Shown: positions 43,423 through 51,789 of the stretch, piece after piece | Layout of the letters: each line of letters opens with the position of its first letter | Position numbering within the stretch: the stretch's first letter is position 1 | Source of the DNA: Paraburkholderia ribeironis | GTDB taxonomy: Bacteria > Pseudomonadota > Gammaproteobacteria > Burkholderiales > Burkholderiaceae | Assembly: GCF_900019265.1 (NCBI RefSeq) | Contig: NZ_CYGX02000031.1 | Span: 38,677 to 102,676 of the forward strand | Direction: 5' to 3' | Length of the DNA stretch: 64,000 nucleotides | Position numbers and translations under genes: made by a program | The notes under the pieces: model-generated | Told to the model about the DNA's origin: nothing | Seen by the model: the letters and a program-made list of their open reading frames with translations, nothing else | Databases searched by the model: none

Positions 43423-44181
43423 TCAGTACTTGCCGGAAAGCAGTTCGCCGCAACCAGGCACTTCAGCGCGCAGTTCCAGCCGACGCAGCATCTGCCAGGT
43501 CGTCGCCACGGCCGCCGAAACAGTGGGGATGCCGGATTCTTCCTGCACGCGCTGGATCGACGGCAGCGACTGCATCTGCACGCAGGCGGAAAGCACGAGC
43601 GCATCGATGTTGTGGCGATCCAGACGCTTATAGATTTCGACGAGCCTCGCCGGGTCCTGCGCGGCCACCTGCAGGTTGTCGGGAATCTCGAGCGCGACGT
43701 AGTCCTGCACCTCGATACCCTCGCTCTCGATGTACTCGACCACCATCTTCGTCAACGGCTTCATGTACGGGCACACGACCGATACCCGCTTCGCGCCCAT
43801 CGCGTGCAGTCCGTCCACGAGCGCGCCCGCGCTCGTGACCACTGGTGCCGGCGCACCGTTTTCGGCGGTGCGCTCGGACAGTCGCTTTTCCGACACGCGG
43901 TGATAGCCCTTGCCCATGCTCATGATCGCGACGAGGCAGGCATAGCCCAGCACGTCGACGCGCGCATCCGAAAGCTCGATCGCGCAGCGGTCGCTATCGC
44001 GGTCCATCGCTTCGAGCTCTTCCTTCACCACCTTCTTCATCCGCATGCGGCTGGAGTGGAACGTGAAGCGCTCCGCGAAATCGCGCTCGCGCGCACGGAA
44101 CATGGCCGGTATTTCGGTTTCCATCGTCGTATTGGACGACGGCACGATCTGCCCGATACGCAGAACACGCTGCTGTGTCAT
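43423..44181 (-). CDS. Maleate cis-trans isomerase family protein
   Basis: 252 residues, Asp/Glu racemase superfamily. N-terminal GQIVPSSNTTMETE, Cys82 in LGYACLVAIMSMGKG and Cys200 in LSACVQMQSLPSI are the two catalytic cysteines; their spacing (118) equals that of Cys76/Cys194 in characterised maleate isomerase. It converts maleate to fumarate. The start overlaps the nitrilase stop (ATGA). In a ring-cleavage operon it would finish a route in which maleylpyruvate is hydrolysed to maleate and pyruvate. Confidence 0.85.
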   Translation of the reverse strand: MTQQRVLRIGQIVPSSNTTMETEIPAMFRARERDFAERFTFHSSRMRMKKVVKEELEAMDRDSDRCAIELSDARVDVLGYACLVAIMSMGKGYHRVSEKRLSERTAENGAPAPVVTSAGALVDGLHAMGAKRVSVVCPYMKPLTKMVVEYIESEGIEVQDYVALEIPDNLQVAAQDPARLVEIYKRLDRHNIDALVLSACVQMQSLPSIQRVQEESGIPTVSAAVATTWQMLRRLELRAEVPGCGELLSGKY

Positions 44182-45224
44182 GACTTGCTCTCAGTAAGCT
44201 CGAAGGAGTTGAGTTCCGCCAGTTCGGCCTCAGGGTCGAAGCGCTCGAAGGCCTCGTTGCCAGCGTCGAGGAACTGCGCGGGCGCGAGCGGCCGGCGGTT
44301 CACGCGCAGGTCGAAGACGTCGAAGCGGTTGTAGTGGCCGGTGATGTCGTGCATCTGACGCGGCTGGATGCAACGGGAAAGGTCGATGTCGGCGTAGACG
44401 ATGCCCTCCTCGTCGATCAGGGGCTTGCCGATCACCCGGCCGTCCGGCCCGAGAATGGCGGAGAACGCGCTGTTGCGGCGCGCAAGCAGTTCACGTGCCT
44501 GCGGATGCGACGCGCTCATTGCCTCGACGATCTCAGGCGAAATGGTCGAGCACGACACGACCGTGAACAGCTTGCCTTCGAAGCAATGCGCAGCCGCCCG
44601 CACGCGAATCGCTTCGGCCATGTCGTAGTCGGACGGTGCCACGGGCAGCGCGATGTAGCTTGCCACGTGCACCAGTTCCCCTTGGGCGAGCAGGCTGAAG
44701 CGCGCGAGCGTGTTGGTGTTTTCGCCGCAGGCCAGCGATCCGAGCGGACCGACGCTCGTCTCGTGCACGCGCAATGCGGAGCCGTCGCCGTTGGCCCAGG
44801 TGAGCTTCTCCGCCCAAGTGGGCACGAGCTTGCGATGCCGGCCCAGAATGCGGCCTTCGTCGCTGATCGTGAGCAGCGTGTTGTAGAGCGTGCCGATGCC
44901 CGTGCGGCTGCGCTCGTTCACGCCCACCACGACATTGATGCGATGCGCTTTCGCAGCGGCGGCGATGCGGCGAACTTCCGGCCCTGGGATCTCGATCGCC
45001 GACTTGCACAGCTTCTCGAACCATGGACTACCCTCCACCGGATTCATCACCCAGTTCCAGTAGGGATAGCCCGCGATGAACACCTCGGGAAACGCAACCA
45101 GCCGCGCGCCATTGCCGGCCGCTTCGCGAATCAGCGCGCAAACCTTGTCGACGGTGGCGTCGGTATCGAGAAAGACCGGCGCGGCCTGCACGGCCGCCGC
45201 CTTGAATTTCGGAAGACTGAGCAT
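44178..45224 (-). CDS. Nitrilase (carbon-nitrogen hydrolase, nitrilase branch)
   Basis: 348 residues. Catalytic triad visible: Glu47 (FPEVFIAGYP), Lys132 (RHRKLVPTWAEKLTW), Cys166 (LACGENTNTLARF). The CGENTN context and the length mark true aryl/aliphatic nitrilases rather than amidases. It hydrolyses a nitrile to acid plus ammonia. The ATG at 45224 replaces an upstream TTG. Placement inside an aromatic operon suggests a plant-derived or mandelonitrile-type substrate, but nothing in the sequence fixes it. Confidence 0.87.
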   Translation of the reverse strand: MLSLPKFKAAAVQAAPVFLDTDATVDKVCALIREAAGNGARLVAFPEVFIAGYPYWNWVMNPVEGSPWFEKLCKSAIEIPGPEVRRIAAAAKAHRINVVVGVNERSRTGIGTLYNTLLTISDEGRILGRHRKLVPTWAEKLTWANGDGSALRVHETSVGPLGSLACGENTNTLARFSLLAQGELVHVASYIALPVAPSDYDMAEAIRVRAAAHCFEGKLFTVVSCSTISPEIVEAMSASHPQARELLARRNSAFSAILGPDGRVIGKPLIDEEGIVYADIDLSRCIQPRQMHDITGHYNRFDVFDLRVNRRPLAPAQFLDAGNEAFERFDPEAELAELNSFELTESKS

Positions 45225-45241
45225 GGAAGATGTCCCGATCG

Positions 45242-46153
45242 TCAAACAGCCACCACGGGATGGCGCAGCTCGCCAATGCCTTCGACTTGCGCATGCACCA
45301 CGTCACCGGGCCACAGCCACTCCTGCGGCGACCGCCCGGCACCCACGCCTTCGGGCGTGCCGGTCGCGATAATGTCGCCCGGTTCCAGCGCGATGCCCTT
45401 GCTGATGTCCGCGATCAGCGTGGGCACCTTGAAGAGCATATAGCGCGTATTGGAGCATTGCTTGGTCACGCCGTTGACCGTGAGACTCAGATTGAGCGTG
45501 TGCGGATCGGGGATCTCGTCAGCGGTGACGATGCACGGCCCGAACGGCGCATACGTGTCCTGGCCTTTCGAGTAGATCCACTGACCGGCGCGGCGGCAGT
45601 CGCGTGCGCTCATGTCGATCATTACGCTGTAGCCGAACACGTACTTCAGCGCGTCGTCCTCGCTCACGCCTTTCGCACGTGTACCCATGATGACGGCCAG
45701 CTCGACTTCCCAGTCCAGTTGCTGGGTGATTTCCTTGTTGTGCTCGATGGCATCGCCCGGACCGATCACCGTGGTCGGCGGCTTCGAGAAGATCACCGGC
45801 TCTTTGGGCAGATCCTTCGACGTATCGAGCGTGCGGCTCGATTCGGCGACGTGCTCAACATAGTTGAGCCCGATGCCAAAGATGTTCTTGCGCGGACGGG
45901 GAATCGGCGCGAGCAGCTTGACGCTGTGCACCGGCACGGCGACGCCGACCGGCCATTTGCCTCGATGCGCGTCGAGCAGCGCACTCGTGAAGCGCACGGC
46001 TTGCGGACCGAGATCGATGAACTCCAGCATGCTGGACGGCAGCGGATGACCCATGGCATCGCCGAGCCGTGCGAGATCGACGACGGCGCCGTCGACGATC
46101 GCACCCAGACGGGCAGCAGCGGTAACCTCAGGACGGTAGGTGACGAGACGCAT
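45242..46153 (-). CDS. Fumarylacetoacetate hydrolase-family protein (maleyl/fumarylpyruvate hydrolase)
   Basis: 303 residues. FAH core with the GIGLNYVEHVAES loop, the KPPTTVIGPGDAI segment, the metal-binding LDWEVELAVIMG and the YSVMIDMSARD strand; GTPEGVGAG closes the active site. GGAG lies 8 bases before the ATG. Directly downstream of the gentisate-type dioxygenase gene, it would cleave the ring-fission product. No glutathione-type maleylpyruvate isomerase is in the operon, which favours direct maleylpyruvate hydrolysis. Confidence 0.88.
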   Translation of the reverse strand: MRLVTYRPEVTAAARLGAIVDGAVVDLARLGDAMGHPLPSSMLEFIDLGPQAVRFTSALLDAHRGKWPVGVAVPVHSVKLLAPIPRPRKNIFGIGLNYVEHVAESSRTLDTSKDLPKEPVIFSKPPTTVIGPGDAIEHNKEITQQLDWEVELAVIMGTRAKGVSEDDALKYVFGYSVMIDMSARDCRRAGQWIYSKGQDTYAPFGPCIVTADEIPDPHTLNLSLTVNGVTKQCSNTRYMLFKVPTLIADISKGIALEPGDIIATGTPEGVGAGRSPQEWLWPGDVVHAQVEGIGELRHPVVAV

Positions 46154-46231
46154 GGTATGACTCCATAAGCGCCGCCCGCCTTGCGGACGGCAACAAACAA
46201 ACAGGATTGAAAAGCGGGAGCGGCCTGACGT

Positions 46232-47359
46232 TCAGGCGACCACCACCTGATGGCCGCCGTTTTCGGCAAGCGCTTCTTCGCGATAGAGATCGAGCGCGTG
46301 CTTGACCGGCAAATCGTTGAAACAGAACAGGCAGGCATCGTCCGAAGACGAAGCGTTCGCATGTTCGTGAAACGCCCACGACGGTACGCAAAAGATGTCG
46401 CGTTCGGTCCAGTCGAAGCGTTCGCCGTTGATGATCGAGTAGCCGCTACCCTTCGCCACCTGATAGATGAAACTGCCGGTATGACGATGGGCGCGGGTGC
46501 GTTCGCCCGGACGCAGCAGTTGCATGCTCGCGCCGATCGTCGACATCACCGGGCCGCCCGTGACCGGGTTCACGTAGTTCATCAGCACGCCATCGAAGGG
46601 CGAGCCGTCGGTTACGCGGGCGTAGCGTGTCAGCGCCTCGTAGGTCGGCTCCCACTCGTACTTGAGCAGCGGCGAGTAGCGCCTGTTCCATGTGCCGTTC
46701 TGCGGACGCAGGCCGGGCGCCCCCCACATCGCCGTGGCATCGTCGACGGGATACGTGACCGCCTGCTGCAGATCGGGATGCACGGCATAGAAGCCGGCTT
46801 CGAGCGCATTGACGAGCGGAATGTCGAGGCCGTCCTGCCAGATGCAAGGCGAACCTTCGGCCGCCACGCCGTGCTCATGCCAGGTCCCGTTGGGCGTGAG
46901 CACGAAGTCGTTGCGGCCGAGCGTCATCTTGTGCCCATCGACGATGGTGTAGGCCCCCGTGCCTTCCATGATGAAGCGCAGCGCCGACGACGAGTGGGCG
47001 TGCGCCGATGCCACTTCGCCCGGGCGCATCACCTGGAGGCCCGAATAGAGCCAGCCGACCGCGGCCGATACTTCGCGGCGGCCTGGGTTGTTCAGATAGA
47101 TCACGCGACGGCCGGCCTTCTCGGGCGTCACGAGATCGACCGAGCGCAGCACGTGTTCGCGCAGATCGCGATAGCGCCACAGCACGGGCACCGACTCCGA
47201 CTTCGGCTGCCACGGCTCGATCTTGTTCGCGACGGTCCACAACGCGCCCGCCTTGATTGCTTCGAGCGCCTTGTAGTACGCGACGAGCTCCGGTGTATCT
47301 TCCACATCGGCGCGGCCCGCCACGCTCTCGCGATAGGCGTCGTAATTCTGTTCAGCCAT
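46232..47359 (-). CDS. Gentisate 1,2-dioxygenase-type bicupin
   Basis: 375 residues, two cupin domains. Iron ligands His120 and His122 (SAHAHSSSALRFIMEGTGAYT) and His161 (TWHEHG) match the gentisate dioxygenase pattern; the second cupin carries ERTRAHRHTGSFIYQVAKGSG. It opens gentisate, or an analogue such as 5-hydroxyanthranilate or 5-aminosalicylate, between C1 and C2. It is 78 bp upstream of the FAH gene and 50 bp downstream of the hydroxylase gene, consistent with consecutive pathway steps. Confidence 0.9.
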   Translation of the reverse strand: MAEQNYDAYRESVAGRADVEDTPELVAYYKALEAIKAGALWTVANKIEPWQPKSESVPVLWRYRDLREHVLRSVDLVTPEKAGRRVIYLNNPGRREVSAAVGWLYSGLQVMRPGEVASAHAHSSSALRFIMEGTGAYTIVDGHKMTLGRNDFVLTPNGTWHEHGVAAEGSPCIWQDGLDIPLVNALEAGFYAVHPDLQQAVTYPVDDATAMWGAPGLRPQNGTWNRRYSPLLKYEWEPTYEALTRYARVTDGSPFDGVLMNYVNPVTGGPVMSTIGASMQLLRPGERTRAHRHTGSFIYQVAKGSGYSIINGERFDWTERDIFCVPSWAFHEHANASSSDDACLFCFNDLPVKHALDLYREEALAENGGHQVVVA

Positions 47360-47409
47360 GTTCCTGTTGCTCCATTACCTGAAATTGAGGGAATCGCGCG
47401 TCAGTTCGC

Positions 47410-49725
47410 TCAGGACGGCGCACGTTGAAACGCGCGCTCCATCTGCTCCTTCGCGAACAGGTACTGGCGCGGCCACTCCACGCGCCGGTAGCCGAGCTTC
47501 GCGCTCTCGCGCAGCACCCAGGCCGGATCGGCGAGATGCGGACGTGACAGCGCGCACAGGTCCGCACGGCCCGAAGCGATGATGCTGTTCACGTGATCGG
47601 CCTCGGTAATGGCGCCCACGGCGATCGTCGGCACGTCGGCCTCGTTGCGCACACGGTCCGCGAACGGCGTCTGATACATGCGGCCGTACACGGGCTTCTG
47701 TCGCGGCGTCACTTCACCGGACGAACAATCGATCATGTCCGCTCCCGCAGCCTTGAAGAGGCGGCCGATCTGCACCGCGTCATCGCCGCTGATACCGCCC
47801 TCCACCCAGTCCGAAGCCGAGATGCGCACCGAAATCGGCTTGCCCTGCGGCCACGCTTCGCGCACCGCGCGCAGCACCTCCAGCGGAAACGCCATGCGGT
47901 TTTCGAGCGAGCCGCCGTATTCGTCATCGCGCTGATTGGTGAGCGGCGAGATGAAGCACGAAAGCAGATAGCCATGACCTGCCTGCAGCTCCAACCAGTC
48001 GAACCCGGCCGCGTCGGCACGGCGCGCAGCGACGGCGAAAGCGTCGCGTACGCGGTCCATGTCCTCACGCGTCATGGCTCGCGGGACATGCGAGACGCCC
48101 GCCAGATACGGCAGCGCGGAAGCAGAGATCACCGGCCAGTTGCCGGCTTCGAGCGGATGATCCATCCTGTCCCAGCCAAGCTGCGTCGAGGCGCGGCGCC
48201 CGGCATGCCCCAGCTGAATGCCGATACGCGCACTCGTGCTGTCGTGTACGAACTTCACGATGCGGGCGAATGCGGCCACCTGCTCGTCGTTCCAGAGCCC
48301 AGGGCAGCCCGGCGTGGTGCGCGCCTCGGGCGACACCGCCGTCATTTCGACCATCACGAGCCCCGCGCCGCCAAGCGCGCGGCTGCCGAGGTGCACGACA
48401 TGAAAGTCGCCCGGCACACCGTCTATGCACGAATACATCGCGGTCGGCGAGACGACGATGCGGTTCTTGAGTTCCACGTCGCGAATACGATACGGCGTGA
48501 GCATCGGCGGCACGGCCTCGTCCGTGCTTGACGCGCCGGCCTGGGCAGCAAGCCAGCTCTCGTAGCCTTCGAGCCAGTCGCGATCGCGCACGCGCAGGTT
48601 CTCGTGCGAGATGCGTTGCGAACGCGTCAGCAGCGAATAGGCGAACTGCTCGGGCTCGAGTCCTGCATAGCGTTCGACGTTCTCGAACCACTCGGTCGAA
48701 TTGCGCGCGGCATTCTGGATCTTGAGCACTTCGACGCTGCGCACCGCTTCATAGTGCGCGAGTCGCGCTTCGAGCGAGCCGTCGACGGTCTTCAGGCAGC
48801 GCGCCAGCTCGATTGCATCCTCGAGTGCGAGCTTCGTGCCCGAGCCGATCGAAAAGTGCGCGGTATGCGCCGCATCGCCCATCAGTACGACCGGCACTTG
48901 CTTGCCATCGGCCTGCGTGGTCCAGTGCACCCATTTCTCGCAGATCACGCGCGGGAAGCGGATCCAGATGGCTGAGCCGCGCAGGTGTGTGGCATTGCTG
49001 ATGAGCGGGTTGCCGTCGAGATACGGCGCAAACAGCTTTTCGCAATAAGCGATGCCTTCTTCCTGGCTCATGTTGCCGATGCCCGCAGCCTCCCACGTTT
49101 CTTCCGGTGTTTCGACAATGAACGTCGAAAGACCGTCCTCGAAGCGGTAGGCGTGCGCCTGGAACCAGCCATGCTCGGTCGGCACGAAGATGAAATTGAA
49201 TGCGTCGAACACCTTCTTCGTGCCGAGCCAGACGAAGCGGCAGCGGCGCTGGTCGATATCCGGCCTGAAGGTCTGCTGATACTTCGTGCGCGCGAGGCTG
49301 TTGATGCCATCGGAGGCGATCACGAGATCCGCGCCGTATTGACGCGCGATCGCCTCGTCGTCCTGCACGTACTCCTCGAAAACCAGTTGCACGCCCACTT
49401 CTTCGCAGCGCGCCTGCAAGATGTTCAGGAGTCTCTTGCGGCCGATGCCGATGAAGCCATGTCCGCCGCTGCGGATCGCGCGATTTTTGAAGTGGATTTC
49501 GATGTCGTCCCAGCGGTTGAACGCATCGCCGATCGTCGCCGCCGAAACCGGGTCGGCCTCGCACAGGTTTTCCATCGTGGCGTCCGAAAACACCACACCC
49601 CAGCCGAATGTGTCGTACGGGCGATTGCGCTCGACCACCACGATCTCATTGTCCGGATTCTGCAGTTTCATTAGCAGACCGAAATACAGGCCCGCTGGGC
49701 CGCCTCCAATGCAGACAATCTTCAT
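47410..49725 (-). CDS. Bifunctional salicylyl-CoA 5-hydroxylase / 2-aminobenzoyl-CoA monooxygenase family
   Basis: 771 residues, two fused domains. The N-terminal ~390 residues are a FAD aromatic hydroxylase ([16 protein letters not shown], then [23 protein letters not shown]). The C-terminal ~370 are an old-yellow-enzyme FMN domain ([53 protein letters not shown]). Enzymes of this architecture hydroxylate CoA thioesters of ortho-substituted benzoates: salicylyl-CoA to gentisyl-CoA, or 2-aminobenzoyl-CoA. Which one is used here is undecided. No CoA ligase gene lies in the operon; IorAB could make the CoA ester instead. Confidence 0.88.
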   Translation of the reverse strand: MKIVCIGGGPAGLYFGLLMKLQNPDNEIVVVERNRPYDTFGWGVVFSDATMENLCEADPVSAATIGDAFNRWDDIEIHFKNRAIRSGGHGFIGIGRKRLLNILQARCEEVGVQLVFEEYVQDDEAIARQYGADLVIASDGINSLARTKYQQTFRPDIDQRRCRFVWLGTKKVFDAFNFIFVPTEHGWFQAHAYRFEDGLSTFIVETPEETWEAAGIGNMSQEEGIAYCEKLFAPYLDGNPLISNATHLRGSAIWIRFPRVICEKWVHWTTQADGKQVPVVLMGDAAHTAHFSIGSGTKLALEDAIELARCLKTVDGSLEARLAHYEAVRSVEVLKIQNAARNSTEWFENVERYAGLEPEQFAYSLLTRSQRISHENLRVRDRDWLEGYESWLAAQAGASSTDEAVPPMLTPYRIRDVELKNRIVVSPTAMYSCIDGVPGDFHVVHLGSRALGGAGLVMVEMTAVSPEARTTPGCPGLWNDEQVAAFARIVKFVHDSTSARIGIQLGHAGRRASTQLGWDRMDHPLEAGNWPVISASALPYLAGVSHVPRAMTREDMDRVRDAFAVAARRADAAGFDWLELQAGHGYLLSCFISPLTNQRDDEYGGSLENRMAFPLEVLRAVREAWPQGKPISVRISASDWVEGGISGDDAVQIGRLFKAAGADMIDCSSGEVTPRQKPVYGRMYQTPFADRVRNEADVPTIAVGAITEADHVNSIIASGRADLCALSRPHLADPAWVLRESAKLGYRRVEWPRQYLFAKEQMERAFQRAPS

Positions 49726-49805
49726 TTCGTCCCAACCCAGTAGTTCTTGATCCGTTTGAGCCGCGCGGTTCTTGATCCCTGTGAGCCGCGCGGCTCATGC
49801 TCCGT

Positions 49806-50240
49806 TCAACTGTTGCGCGCCGCCATTGCCGAGCGCTCGATTGCAGTGCGCAGGCCGTCCGGAATCGCAATCGACTGATGCGTGTCGAGCGAAGTCGTCA
49901 CGATGGTCTGACGCGCCGCCATCCGCACCACGCCATCCACACCCGTGCACGCCCACGACAGCGTGAGCGACTTCTGTCCGAGGCGTTCCACGTCGAGCGC
50001 AAGCCACACTTCGTCACCCATCTTGCTGATCGCCTTGAAATCCGTTTCCAGATGCACGGTCGGCATGCCCACGCGCTGCGTGCAGATCACGCCGTGATAC
50101 CCGTCGGGCAGCAACTCGTCGACCCACGACTCGATCAGGTCATTGAACAGCACGAAATACTGCGGAAAAAACACGATGCCGGCGGGATCGCACTCTGAAA
50201 AGCGGATCTTGTGCTTGCGTCTGAATGTAGGGTTGGTCAT
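49806..50240 (-). CDS. Hotdog acyl-CoA thioesterase (4-hydroxybenzoyl-CoA thioesterase type)
   Basis: 144 residues. The catalytic Asp18 lies in FSECDPAGIVFFPQYFVLFNDLIE, the signature of 4HBT-I thioesterases, followed by the hotdog helix and VHLETDFKAISKMGDEVWLAL strands. It would release the free hydroxylated benzoate (gentisate or an amino analogue) from its CoA ester just before ring cleavage. The ATG at 50240 gives the usual family length. Confidence 0.88.
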   Translation of the reverse strand: MTNPTFRRKHKIRFSECDPAGIVFFPQYFVLFNDLIESWVDELLPDGYHGVICTQRVGMPTVHLETDFKAISKMGDEVWLALDVERLGQKSLTLSWACTGVDGVVRMAARQTIVTTSLDTHQSIAIPDGLRTAIERSAMAARNS

Positions 50241-50271
50241 GTCTCTGTCTCCGTCCATGCTGGTTCGTTGC

Positions 50272-51771
50272 TCAGGCCAGTGCGTAACGAACCAGCGCTG
50301 CGCGTAGCTTGTGGCCGTGCTCATCCGCCAGTGCGGCATCGCGCAAGTCGCGCAGCGTTGCCGGCGCAAGCCGCGCGCCGGCCTTCTGCACGGCGGCGAT
50401 CACAGTCTGGTAGTTCTTCAGGCCACGCGCGTGCGTATCGCTATAGCCCTTCACGAGCCGCTGACATTGCGCGACTTCGGTGGCGAGCGCGGGATTGTGC
50501 TTCGCCGAATCGACAATCTGCGCCAGCCAGGCTTCGATGCGCGCGTTTTCCAGTTCGTAGCGCAGCGTGCGGCGGCGCATGCCACGCAGGCTCGCTACCG
50601 CGTACAGCATCAGATAGCCCCGCAGGGAACTGGTCTTGACCACGCGCCCCGTCTGCGTGAAGCGGCGCACCAGCCGATGAACCCAGTGCGGCCGCGCAAG
50701 CCAGCGGCCCAGAGCGGCCGGCAGCGTCTCGCAAATTTCCTCGAGCCGCGGATGCATGAACTCATTGATCGCCAGCAGTTGATCCGCCTGCGCGCTCACC
50801 TCGCCGCGCACTCGCTCGAAGCGTGTATCGCGCGTCTTCAGGTCCGCGACACGGATCGTGTCCTCATACGACATCCACAGCGCCAGATGACGCGCGCTCT
50901 CGCGCAACAGCAGGGTTTCTGTGGCGGGCAAGACGTGGCGCAGATCGGCGAGACGTTTCAGATACAGGTTCGCGTAGTCGGGATCCTGATAGTCGATCAG
51001 GCGACGCACACCTTCGAGTGCAATCGGCTGGACCGCGACCGGCAACTCCTTGCGTACGCGCTCGACGAGTCGCGCCGCTGCGGCATCGCGCGGCGCCGGT
51101 TGAAGATCGTCCATCGCGTCCATCGCGTTCACCGTGTCCGGCGTTTCGTCCGCGCCTGCCCGCTCGCAGGCCAGACCGAACGCGCGCAGGCTCGGCTTGA
51201 CGCCCACGCCGCCGCGCTCGATCGTCTCCTCGAACTGGCGACGGCTGAACGGCAGCACACCCGTGCCGGCCAGCGCGCCGAACAGCACTGCGCTGATCAC
51301 GCTGCCGCTCGTTTGCGCCGCCTGCGCCATATCGAAACGCACAAAACGTTTCGCGGCCTGGGCTGCGTGCGCGATCAGCGCTTCGCTATCGACACGGCCA
51401 TCGCCCATGGCCGCTTTTTCGGCAATCGAATACACGCGATGCGTGGACGAAACGAGCGTGGTGCGCTCCGGGGTCACGAGGCCGCGCTGCACCGCGCGCC
51501 CCGCTTCCATCAACTCGGACGCCAGCACCACGTCGACGTCGCCGGGCAGCGGCATCAGCGCCAGCACGGGAACGCGGCTTTCCCCTGTCTCGCGCGGAAA
51601 CAGTTCGACGTAGTAGATGGTCGCCCCGGTACGTTGAGCGACGCCGGGCACCGATGTGGTCTGGGCGTAGTAGCCGTTGTGCTCGCCGAGATCGACGATC
51701 CAGTCGGCCAGCACCCCGCCGCCCTCGCCGCCCATGGCGAGGATTGCGATCTTGATAGGTTGTGCTTGCAT
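50272..51771 (-). CDS. iorB: Indolepyruvate ferredoxin oxidoreductase beta-type subunit
   Basis: About 499 residues. The first ~200 form the POR-gamma-like domain (IAILAMGGEGGGVLADWIVDLGEHNGYYAQTTSVPGVAQRTGATIYYVELFP). The remaining ~300 are a helical extension typical of the long IorB of aerobic Proteobacteria. The ATG at 51771 has GGAG 7 bases upstream, and the gene follows iorA by 18 bp. With IorA it oxidatively decarboxylates aryl 2-oxo acids to aryl-CoA thioesters. Confidence 0.87.
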   Translation of the reverse strand: MQAQPIKIAILAMGGEGGGVLADWIVDLGEHNGYYAQTTSVPGVAQRTGATIYYVELFPRETGESRVPVLALMPLPGDVDVVLASELMEAGRAVQRGLVTPERTTLVSSTHRVYSIAEKAAMGDGRVDSEALIAHAAQAAKRFVRFDMAQAAQTSGSVISAVLFGALAGTGVLPFSRRQFEETIERGGVGVKPSLRAFGLACERAGADETPDTVNAMDAMDDLQPAPRDAAAARLVERVRKELPVAVQPIALEGVRRLIDYQDPDYANLYLKRLADLRHVLPATETLLLRESARHLALWMSYEDTIRVADLKTRDTRFERVRGEVSAQADQLLAINEFMHPRLEEICETLPAALGRWLARPHWVHRLVRRFTQTGRVVKTSSLRGYLMLYAVASLRGMRRRTLRYELENARIEAWLAQIVDSAKHNPALATEVAQCQRLVKGYSDTHARGLKNYQTVIAAVQKAGARLAPATLRDLRDAALADEHGHKLRAALVRYALA

Positions 51772-51789
51772 CGTGTTCTCCACCCTGAA

